NCBI GenBank assembly: GCA_020137815.1 | Contig: CM035354.1 | Location: forward strand, 1,986,495 to 2,050,494 | From: Hormiphora californensis | Lineage: Eukaryota > Ctenophora > Tentaculata > Cydippida > Pleurobrachiidae | Direction of reading: 5' to 3' | Length of the DNA: 64,000 nucleotides | Shown: positions 11,901 through 20,650 of the stretch, piece after piece | Numbering within the stretch: position 1 is the stretch's first letter | Layout: every line of letters begins with the position of its first letter | Translations under genes and position numbers: made by a program | The notes under the pieces: model-generated | The model's input: the letters and a program-made list of their open reading frames with translations, nothing else | Told to the model about the DNA's origin: nothing | Database searches by the model: none

Positions 11901-14438
11901 AGTGTAGTACATAGTGCATAGTAGTGAGTATGCACGGTGTCCCTCCTGTCCTACTAGAGGATCACATATCCTAATAATGCTAATTTATTTCCAATTTAAA
12001 AGGGTGGTCGAATGGGCCACCCCCAGTACGGTGGTGACGCAGCTCGACTAGATATACTTTTTGAAGACCAGTGATGTAATGATGTTATGAAAGATCGAAA
12101 ATTTAATAAGGTAGAACATGACTGGGTTGATAGAGCACTTATTTGGTGACATTAAATAAACACCTGGCGCGACTATATTTCACCAAGGTCCCTATAATTG
12201 CAGACATGAGCTCAATGTCGCGCAGACGATCAGAGAGTATATTTCCAAAATGTTTGGTGACGCAGCTCATTCAGTGGTTCAACCAATTCTTCATATTCAT
12301 GATCACCGAGCTAATAATAGTCTCAGAATTTATTTCAGTTGACACGTCCCCCGGCTGCAGAGACTGTCAACCATGTCCTGGTTGACGGCTATACAGAAGG
12401 CTATACTAGATAACTAGCCATGTTATTTAACTAGTTTGTCTAGACTAAGTATAGGAAGGGCGGGTGTCTTAACATATACTACCTGGTAACTACTGTATAA
12501 AAAGCACATTCAGTCACGTTGCCTGGTAGATCATTATATATATATGCGTTGTTGAGTAAGGGGGAAGGGTGGACTTACTCAACAATATATCCGCGAAGCA
12601 CGGAGAACGAGAGGTTGACAGGAACCATTTTCCTTGAAAACTTCTTAGCTATTATATATAGCCAGTTGGAATATCATACCAATGATCCACAAAAACCACT
12701 CGAGGTAACCACCCGGTAACCATGGTATTTCCGCAGGCGACGAGGACATGTACAATCCTGATAACTGCAGGAATCAGCATGATTTCTGCGGGAGTAGTAC
12801 CCGTAGGTGTCACGTGAATTATTTCAACAATGAGGCCATCGAATGCAGGAAACTATGCAACTACTGTGGTAAGTGTGATACGTCATGTGAGCAATACCTA
12901 GTGGATCGATATTTCATCACTCATGGCTAGCTTGTTGTTACTATAGATCACTGTACATCATATTTCATGTCGCGACGCGTCGTCACTCTTTATTTAATCA
13001 CACGGTGCCGGTCATTAACTGTCAGAGCAGTTATCTGGAGCACGCAACAACTGCATGGTCAGAGCATTGGCCTGACAGGTCATCAACTTTATATATGTCT
13101 CAACTTTTAACCGCAATATAATTATTGTCACCGTCGCAGTGACTCGTAATTGAGTGGGTGACCAAGCAATGTTATATTTATTCATTAATATTACTCTTCA
13201 GTCTACTATAGAATTAGGAGCAACGGATTATGAAACCTAATACATTCTTTACATGTTGTGACTTGGGCAATATGTGCATATGGTAGGGAAATATATCCGG
13301 TAAATAATGCAATTATTATTTATTTATAGTACTTAACCCTTTGAGGCCCAGAGGGTCATATATGTCCAAAAGTTTGAGGCTTCCTAGCGACAAGCCTGAT
13401 AAAGTTTTGGCCTAAAATAAAATGCCAGGTGGTAGCTTGAACGATTCTCTATCTATAAATCGGGACATTTTCATGCCAAGTTGTATGAGGAAGTTCCTAA
13501 TTAGGACTAAATGAACCCCACTTCGGTCATTTTTTCTAATTAGGTCTCATTTCCTGATGAATTGTCCTAAACTAATTTCCTTCTAGAATAATATACTATT
13601 AGATTAAATGGAGCTGCTAGAACAAACGGCATCAAAAAATATTCATTTTTGACTGAGAAAACTCAATTTTTGGTTTCGGGTCATATATGACCCTCTGGGT
13701 CGTTTGGGAAGTTAAGAATTTCAAACGGCCTGGGAGTCCTCCGTATGCTTTCAGAGTCTCAAAAACTGGTTAGTCAGTGCCCTAATGATTATACAAGTCC
13801 ACAGGAACCGTTTCATGAACCGTATTGACCGATTTCTACGACTTAATTTGATGCTCTACCCCCACTAATGTGATGATTTACTGCGGGTTTGGCATCTTAT
13901 TTGATCATAAACAGCGTCCAAAGCCTGAATAACACATGTGAGGTGATGTGCAATGAACAACCCAGAGTGTCATTTGACCTGAAACCTACCCCTAATTAGA
14001 GAAATCAGTCAATTCAGATCATGTAACGGTTCCTGTCAACTCGTTTCATCTCTAGGGCACTGACTAACCAGATTTTGTGGCTTGGAAGGCATAGGGAGGA
14101 CCCCTAGGCCGCTTGAAATTCTTAACTTCCCAAACGACCCAGAGGGTCATATATGACCCATGCTGTATCTGAAAAAGTAATGAACCGATTTGAAAAACTA
14201 TTTTTCCCCTAATCTTAGAGTATCATGCTGGGTATATCTGGGAAAAATTAGAAAATTTCGTTCAGCCAATCACTATGGGCCTCAAAGGGTTAATGCAATT
14301 ATTATTTTCCCAGGTTGTGTCGATTTCAATGAAGAATATTGCAAGAAATTCGAGCACCAATGCACCAAGGAGGGTGATTTCGCTGATAAATTCAGGAAGT
14401 ACTACTGCCCCAAACTATGTGGAACTTGCACCGCTTAA
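8975..14438 (+). CDS. Secreted SRCR-ShKT protein, 233 aa, six exons
   Basis: Exons 8975-9149, 10257-10338, 11745-11890, 12339-12380, 12737-12868 and 14314-14438 join in phase to 702 nt with stop TAA. Residues 1 to about 18 form a signal peptide (hydrophobic LCSVALVALSAA). Residues about 24-135 are a scavenger-receptor cysteine-rich domain: GRLEI, WGSVCYD, GMGQV..VLCRFLGY, then LPI..KNVRC, NCTYSAWG and the final Cys. Exon 4 is a short Cys-rich linker. Exons 5 and 6 each encode a six-cysteine ShKT-like module ending in C-x2-C (LCNYC, LCGTC). ShKT modules occur in sea-anemone channel toxins but also widely in non-toxic extracellular proteins; the SRCR partner favours a recognition, mucus or immune-type role over a venom. 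No membrane span follows, so it is probably secreted. Intron 2 holds the 39-bp junction minisatellite and intron 5 a piggyBac-like MITE. Confidence 0.85.
9465..10014. repeat. Direct duplication of a ~240-bp structured element in SRCR intron 1
   Basis: Segments 9465-9703 and 9768-10014 are diverged copies: both run from GTGCTCCTTCATAAAAC through AACTTCCAGTGGAAGTTT to the end AATGGGTG..GCTAGT. Each carries small hairpins (ACACGGCAAAGCCGTGT; GGCGCACCCAATGGGTG). A shared leader, TATAATTTGGAGATGTCGCG, appears at about 9286 and 9708. I see no coding potential. Confidence 0.8.
10386..10850 (+). repeat. 39-bp minisatellite, block 1 (12 copies), copying a 3' splice site
   Basis: About twelve copies of a 39-bp unit containing TTTCAG-TAACGGTTACCAT. 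This is the same acceptor and first 13 coding bases that begin SRCR exon 3 at 11745. The unit length is divisible by three, so the array is open (13-residue repeat beginning Asn-Gly-Tyr-His). Confidence 0.95.
10857..11131. repeat. Tree-like nested hairpin element
   Basis: Outer arms TTATTATGCCT...GTTGTACCTGA (10857-10885) pair with TCAGGTACAAC...AGGCATAATAA (about 11098-11126). Inside are further complete hairpins: CTTATAACACGAGACC / GGTCGAGTGTTATAAG, ACAATAATG..CCGAGACC, and three CGAGCCTGCGAG stems. A related loose series of CAGTGTTATAAGTTTTCACT hairpins follows at 11445-11560. No gene is visible in 11131-11600. Confidence 0.7.
11603..11744 (+). repeat. 39-bp minisatellite, block 2 (about 4 copies), abutting SRCR exon 3
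   Basis: Same unit as block 1. The last unit's TTTCAG is the acceptor used for exon 3 at 11745 in my model. At least the adjacent upstream unit is in frame with the exon, so use of that acceptor would add 13 residues without a stop. Copies further left carry small insertions that break phase. Confidence 0.9.
13333..14293. mobile_element. piggyBac-like non-autonomous element
   Basis: Ends are TTAA-CCCTTTGAGGCCC at 13333 and GGGCCTCAAAGGG-TTAA at 14293, matching the piggyBac pattern of TTAA duplication and CCC/GGG termini. Subterminal blocks GACCCAGAGGGTCATATATG recur inverted near both ends and at 13680. No transposase frame is present. It lies in the last intron of the SRCR-ShKT gene, 21 bp before the final exon. 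Confidence 0.85.
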
Positions 14439-14618
14439 TAAGAAGAACATTCCCGAACTTAGTGTGTGTGCGGAAATAATTTAGTTATATATTCATTCTG
14501 CATGCATGGATTTTAAGCCCGTGATAAACTAAATTGATTTGTCCAAATTACTGTTTTATATACCACACTCTCCTAGTATTACAGCTACTAAACACACATC
14601 AATATATATCACTTACGA

Positions 14619-17600
14619 TCATTTCCGTTTATTGTTGATCCAGCGAAGGGTGGTAGCAATGAGAAACCCAAACATGGCGGTCACGTGGCCGTACCAGTTC
14701 AACTCGTGCCATTTTGATAGTGTAATCCACCATGAATAACCCTACAGAGGTTGAACTGAGTTGAATTTAGTTGGTAGAGCCGGTGGACGGATGATATATC
14801 CAATGATTTCGCCATAATAATACCGTATCTAAATGTTTTCCCGATAAACGATTTTAATAAACGCCCGCTATGCCCGCAATAGCAATTAGCATTTATTAAT
14901 AAATCTCTGTAGGATAATATATCACCCGCCATGAATTTTATTATCTTTAAAGGAACTTTTAAATCTTTGCTTCGAGTGGTGGGTTGTAGTTGTACATAAT
15001 AAGTAGTTGTTCGATTAACAAAATACAGAGTAGTTGTAAATGTAATGGTTTCGTGGGCTCTATTTAGTAGGGGAAGTTGGATTTTAATGATAAAATGCTC
15101 AATATTCCCACAAATTTTCGAGGAAGAAGGGGGATATTTTGCTGTATTAAAATTAAAGTGCATAAAAACACATTTACCTCAGCTTGAAGAGGATTAAAGT
15201 CAAACATGACTCCCAGGTAGGCTAGTTGGGCAATATTGATAGCTATGAACAGAAGCCTGATGGGCATGATAAAAACCCCATTTTTGTGGGTACAGGATCG
15301 ACATTTCGAGACACGCACACACGTGTCGAGAAACACCGCCAACTCCTCCCGCAACTCTGAAAGTTGTGATCTGCATTTTAGTGGGGCTGTTAGTGTCAGG
15401 GGATTACCTACATGATAAGGTTGCTAGGGGATAATTGTTGTGGGACCAGTTTGTTATGTCCTAACCTGTCAGGCATATACACTTGACAGGTTCTAACCCT
15501 CCTTTACAATATGCAGTGAGCAATGTGATGTCAGTTGGGACGAGTTGTGTTACAATCGATCAACATGCTTTTTCATCACGTGATTAATGAGTACTTACGT
15601 GTTTCAACGGATGCAAATAGGAAGATGGAAATGAGAACAGCAGGAAGTTGGAAATTTAGCCCCTGAAACGAGATATTTAGTTTTGAAATGGTACCACCCT
15701 TTTCGAAAATTCTCATTGATAAAACCGATTTCTAAACAGGAACACATAGCCATCAGATAGTTTACAACCACTGTTGCAGCTACAGGACCGCATGTGTCAT
15801 GGACGTCGTTTCGGAAGACATCTGTTTTCCATGTGGAGTTTGGCGCGAGATCGATACGCGCAATCATGGAATGCTGAAACACTAAAACTTGACTCCGCGC
15901 GTTACAAACATATTGTCAAGAAAGTGCGCCCCAGAGTTGCCCCAGCAGCATATTACTATTATATCCCTGGATATATGGAAACAGAGCGTCTTAATTGTCC
16001 CAGGCCACCATGATATGACTCACATGAAGAATACTGCTGGCTGTGTATGTCAGAAATGCAGCCGTGTACATTCCAAATCCAAGGGACTTCTTATAAACAT
16101 CTGAAGGGGGGTGTAGCATATAACTTAGTGAATTCTTTCATTTATCACCCCAAGTTCCTTACATGTTTTGAGCCAGTAGTGCATTGGTAGATTCCACGAC
16201 ACGGCGACCTTGGCCATTGATCTAGGAATTTCTACTTCCATAGGATTAACAACTTGGAAACTCCTGAGTAAGATGGTGGTAGAGAATTAGTGCTAAACAC
16301 ACACACTACTAATTTCTGTAATACACTACTCTTTAGATTGTAGCATGTCTTACTGTGAGGGTGTAGAGAAACCTCCAATAATGGCTGACACTTGGGAAGT
16401 GTAGGAGACGAAGTAGTGGCTGGCACGAAACGACTGGGCAGTGAAATATGTCCGATAGAACCTGAATCATATTGTTAGAGGTAACATGTTGGTAACTAGG
16501 GAGAGGTAACCTAGTTACCATGGTAATATGTTGGTAACTAGGGAGAGGTAACCTAGTTACCATGGTAACATGTTGGTAACTGGATAGGGGATAACATGGT
16601 AACCATGGTAACTAACGTGCTATGAGTCTCATCCATGTGTGGCAGGAAGCAGGTCGAGAGAAGAACACAGAGGTACGCCAGGGCGAGGCTTGTTATCGCG
16701 TTTAGGATAACTTTTCCACTCTGTCGGATATGAAACATGGGGGTTATAATAACTAGTGCAATACAATATAAGTGTAGTGTACACCTGCAGTAGCATATAG
16801 ATTAGCTGAAGTCATGGTTCAGTATACACAATAAGGATATTGCATACAGCACTTGCATCCACTAGCTTGCTTGAGTGAAGCTAGGAGCAGTATCTAAACG
16901 CCGGTCATTTTCAGAATTTTCCAGAACAAATGTAGAAATAGGCCGGCTCATGTTACACTTACAAATTGTGTGTGTTTGCTCTTGCAGTATTCGGGTAGGG
17001 TGACAAAGGGGCCAAAAATGAGGGATACAGGTGAGAAGCAGTAGCCTGAAATCAATAAAGTGTTATAAATCGACCCCTGTATTCAATGCTAAATTAAAAT
17101 ATTAAAGGGTGAGCACACAATAGGATATTTGGGGTCTAAATTCTAATCCAGGTCACTTACCAGGGATATGTGACCGTTTTGAACAAATGTTCACCGTTTT
17201 TGAGTAAAGTCGATTTGAATATGGTCGCATTTGTGTGGGGAAAAGCAAATGCTGAAAGGTTGTATGCTGTCTTACTACATGACAGTAACATGTCGTGCAC
17301 GGAGAGGGTGGTCTCTTGTGAGAGATATGCTACTTACCAGCGAAAGACAATATCGAGGGTGGAGTGAGGACCCCAGCATCCAAATCAAATCCAACAGAAC
17401 TGGTCTTCATGAGAAGGAGAATGACAGATCCTCGAATTTGGTGCCATAACTCTGGTTCAACTACTGCTAACTCACTACACAAGATATGATGGGGTATTAT
17501 ATTACATTATGTTAGTACATTAATTCTAGCCATGTTTTGAATTCCTAATACTATAATTGGAACAAAATATCAGCTAGTTGTTCAGCCCCCTTGCCTAACT

Positions 17601-19148
17601 AGGCCGTCTTTCGTGCGCCCCGCCCGCGAAAGCAAGAGTATACAAATGAAGTATGAACGTTTGTAGACTGGCGCGTTATGAAGTTGGCTGTTCCCAGCGC
17701 GAGCTGGGGACAGCCAACTGGAGTTTAATCGCCCGGCAGGGCGATTAAACTGGTTTAAATCCCGACTCCGATCCCGAGGCGCCAGCCGAGGGTGAGGGGG
17801 AGGTGATTTAAACCTATAACGCGATAGGCTAACAAACGTTCATGATTTATGAAACCCGATAGTAATTACACACAAATAAGAGACACAACACAAGGTGAAA
17901 CACACTAGGACTGCTGGCAAATAGTCAATAGACACCCTGAAAATGTGTGTAGACTTAGTGTCTACTGTTCCTAACATGTTTGAGAAAGAGAGAGAAAGAT
18001 TGGGGCCAATACACACTGTCAGAGGTAATGAACAGTAAAAGAGACAATGAGAGAGAGAAATGAATGGAATGTGATTCTTTTCACTCCTTATGAGAGAGAT
18101 AACATTGAAACGTGTTGCAGACATGTTTCCCCTTTCTTTTGTTGACAGAACTGTGTGTTTACACACATTTTCAATACTTAGAATTTTACACGCATGTTAT
18201 TCAAATGAAGAGAAACGCGTGAAAAAGGACACTGGCCTGATAAATCGCGAGCAGGGTGTTAAATCCCCCAGCTAGCAGTTATCATGAGCGCGCAAAATCT
18301 TCAAACGACTGATAAATCAACTATCGGGTTTCATAAACACATAACCCTTCCTTTAAAAATGTAAAGGAGGGGTTAGAACATAACAATAGCCCCATGCATG
18401 TACCTGATAAAGACAAATAGAAGGTTAACAGTGAGTACTGCAGCACCTGTTTTCCCTGTAGAACTTGTCAGGACAATAACAGCATAGGACAACACCACCA
18501 GTAGAGCTGAGAGGAGCATTCAATATTAGGAGATTTATGATATATATGATTATAAGTGTAGTACAAGCCTCAGTTATCAAATGTTCCTAAACTTTTCTAT
18601 GGTGTCCGACTCTTACAATTTTGGAATAACTCCAACTATATTAATAAGTTCATGTGTTGCCACGTTCGATACATGAGTCTCATGATCAATTACTAACAAG
18701 TTGATGTAATGATATGGACGAATTGAGACTCGGATATTTTTTCGTTCCTGAGGTATACAATAACCGAGTCTCTACATTCGTCCATATCATTTCATCAACT
18801 AACTACACCTATGGCATACCAAGATATAGGGTGCTTGTCTGATAAAAGAGGAGGGAACAAAACAGGCCAAGTATCACGTCAAGACTGAAGGTTAGAGCTT
18901 CAGACTGTAAAACTGTCGATATGCTTACCTGATGGGACACGTTAGTTAGTGATTTTAGTCGTGATTAGGTTCCGGTACTCATTAGGTTTGAGCACTGAAT
19001 CATTACCCCATCATTACTGTAATTGATCCCTACCATTGGTAATACTTACAATTAATGAAAACCCAAATATCTTCAGGAAGACCTCAGTTATTTGTGAGAT
19101 AACAGGAAGGATACAGTAGTTTAGTGTCTCCGATACAGTATCGTCCAT
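14619..19148 (-). CDS. PORCN: Porcupine, Wnt protein O-palmitoleoyltransferase (MBOAT family)
   Basis: Twelve minus-strand exons: 19050-19148 (start), 18820-18904, 18404-18506, 17338-17474, 16963-17045, 16617-16720, 16354-16461, 16163-16263, about 15735-15821, 15599-15662, 15178-15356 and 14619-14741 (TGA). Phases agree at every junction except exon 9/10. Family landmarks in order: [14 protein letters not shown] and [87 protein letters not shown]. Porcupine is a multi-pass ER membrane enzyme that attaches palmitoleate to a conserved Wnt serine, needed for Wnt secretion. The catalytic Asn-type residue region (WNLPMHYWL) is present. The catalytic His expected just before GLNFQL is not visible at the exon 9/10 junction, where no in-phase GT donor exists. 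This may be a sequence error, an unusual splice, or loss. The loop after transmembrane segment LSTC is shorter than in human. Confidence 0.88.
16480..16611. repeat. Palindromic minisatellite in a PORCN intron
   Basis: Copies of GTAACATGTTGGTAACTAGG followed by GAGAGGTAACCTAGTTACCATG repeat about three times, rich in GGTAAC/GTTACC. It fills most of the intron between PORCN exons 6 and 7 and does not include exon bases. Confidence 0.85.
17652..17843. repeat. Nested cruciform element downstream of PORCN exon 3
   Basis: Outer arms TGAACGTTTGT (17652) and ACAAACGTTCA (17843) enclose three consecutive perfect hairpins: AGTTGGCTGT..ACAGCCAACT, AGTTTAATCGCCC..GGGCGATTAAACT, and GGTTTAAATC..GATTTAAACC. 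An inner GCGTTAT/ATAACGC pair joins them. It is in the intron between PORCN exons 3 and 4. Confidence 0.75.
18711..18790. mobile_element. Small hairpin MITE (GACTCG family), copy 1
   Basis: TGATATGGACGAATTGAGACTCGG pairs with CCGAGTCTCTACATTCGTCCATATCA. The same terminal words (GGACAAATTGAGACTCG / CGAGTCTCTATTTGTCC) occur at 22222-22321. Both copies are intronic. Confidence 0.7.
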
Positions 19149-19402
19149 CGTGTTCTAAGTTAGGGGCAAACTGTTACAAAACTGGGGCCACTTTACTTAT
19201 GGGAATTTGCTTTGATTAAACCCGGGGTGTAGAGGGAGAGGGTCGAGCAAGGACAGGGGAATGATATAGAATATAGTTAGGATCAATAAAGGAGTAATCG
19301 GATAATAAATTAATCAAACACACACTTACATCCCAATATAATCACACAAAAATCATCTAACTAAAAATTGATTACAGTCTTTAAACGTATAACGTAGTAA
19401 CT

Positions 19403-20287
19403 CTACGCAGAACCCTTTTTCTTTCCCTTCTTTTCAAACCACTCGGAACTCTTATCTTTTCCCATCGCCTCATCCAACAACTCATTTCCCTTGGGATCAA
19501 CCTTGGAGAGATCTCTGAATCCCGTGTCACCCACAAAGCATATCTCATACCCATCTGGATCAGCGAATATCACCACGGAAACATCAGCCTTTCCTTCCGT
19601 CTTTAAAGTTAACATGGGTGTCAGGACTTTGTACCCCGCGTTCTCGGCTGCTGCTTGTGTCCCCGCTAAATCTTCCTCAGGAACTGCAAAGGCAACACGG
19701 CCGTAAGCAGTGGCATGGTCGACAGAGTCAGTTTTAACGAACCGAACAAAGGCCTGAGACTGGTCAAAACCGAGAGTGACTTCGTTGGAGCTGGTACTGA
19801 ATGCAGTTAGACCTAGAATTTCACACCAAAACTCTGTTGTCTTCTCCAGGTTAGTGGAGGCGAGGGAAATGCCGGATACTTTTCCCGCTGGACCACAATC
19901 CGCATCACTAACTAGGAAGGCATACCCATCTGACGATGTCACTCTCTTCACTCCCTCGTCAACTTTCTCCCCCTCAGCCTTCCTATAAACATCCCGGTCC
20001 TGAATATGAAGTCCCAGGAAATCGTTGCCAAGCTTGTAATTCTGAATACCATAGTTATACGTTAGCTCCAGGACAAAATTTTCATCCTCATTCCCGTATC
20101 CTATCATCGTTTTGCTCCACATTCCGTCGTAGGGCCCGTTGCAGGCTGCATCACACCCCTCCTTAAACTCCTCGTGACGCTGGACAGTCATGTTCAGGGT
20201 GGATCGGAGGAAATCCACGGTTTCTGGCCGGTTTCCAATCTTGAAAACCCAGTGAAGGGCCCGTCGAGGTGACATGATCCTGTGCAA
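19403..20287 (-). CDS. GLOD4: Glyoxalase domain-containing protein 4
   Basis: One uninterrupted frame of 294 codons. It closely follows GLOD4 from recall: RRALHWVFKIGNR at the start, HEEFKEGCDAACNGPYDGMWSKTM, LTYNYG, LGNDF, a second VOC fold, and ADPDGYEICFVGDTGFRDLSKVDP near the end. GLOD4 consists of two vicinal-oxygen-chelate (glyoxalase/bleomycin-resistance fold) domains, is soluble and partly mitochondrial in vertebrates, and has no firmly established reaction. Initiation is more likely at the Met before Ser-Pro-Arg-Arg (codon 5) because family members start just before RRALH. The length is normal. The absence of introns in an intron-rich neighbourhood is notable and could reflect a retrocopy. 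Confidence 0.93.
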   Translation of the reverse strand: MHRIMSPRRALHWVFKIGNRPETVDFLRSTLNMTVQRHEEFKEGCDAACNGPYDGMWSKTMIGYGNEDENFVLELTYNYGIQNYKLGNDFLGLHIQDRDVYRKAEGEKVDEGVKRVTSSDGYAFLVSDADCGPAGKVSGISLASTNLEKTTEFWCEILGLTAFSTSSNEVTLGFDQSQAFVRFVKTDSVDHATAYGRVAFAVPEEDLAGTQAAAENAGYKVLTPMLTLKTEGKADVSVVIFADPDGYEICFVGDTGFRDLSKVDPKGNELLDEAMGKDKSSEWFEKKGKKKGSA

Positions 20288-20530
20288 GATAAACAGTTTC
20301 TAATATGTATGGATCATGACAAGAAGATGAAAAAGAAGACTCCCGTGTAAGTTATGGTAAGTAAAAAGTGTTAATAAATAATGTATTATGTTTTATCAAT
20401 GATGAATCAGTTTAAAATCGATGATCATATGATAAAAATGGTGATAATTATAATTGAGTTACACGGATATAAATAAAAAAAACATGGCCCATGGTTGGTT
20501 TCCTATCAAATGTTCAAGTGACTTAGTCCT

Positions 20531-20650
20531 TAGCAACTGCTATCGACGTGTCCTTAGCAACGTGTCCTTAGCAACTGCTATCGACGTGTCCTTAGCAACG
20601 TTTCCTTAGCAACTGCTATCGACGTGTCCTTAGCAACTGCTATCCACATA
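20531..20650 (-). repeat. 24-bp minisatellite carrying the stop codon of the MYND gene
   Basis: Repeats of CCTTAGCAACTGCTATCGAC (plus strand). On the minus strand the unit reads GTCGATAGCAGTTGCTAAGG, which is the final codons Asp-Ser-Ser-Cys and TAA of the gene ending at 20630. About three full copies plus shorter TCCTTAGCAACG units lie immediately 3' of the real stop. Confidence 0.9.

Noticed and set aside
14314-14438. Calling the ShKT gene a venom toxin
   Set aside because: ShKT modules are widespread in non-toxic secreted proteins and here follow an SRCR domain; nothing in the sequence indicates venom use.
17170-17450. Plus-strand frames of 65-72 codons
   Set aside because: They are antisense to a well-supported PORCN exon.
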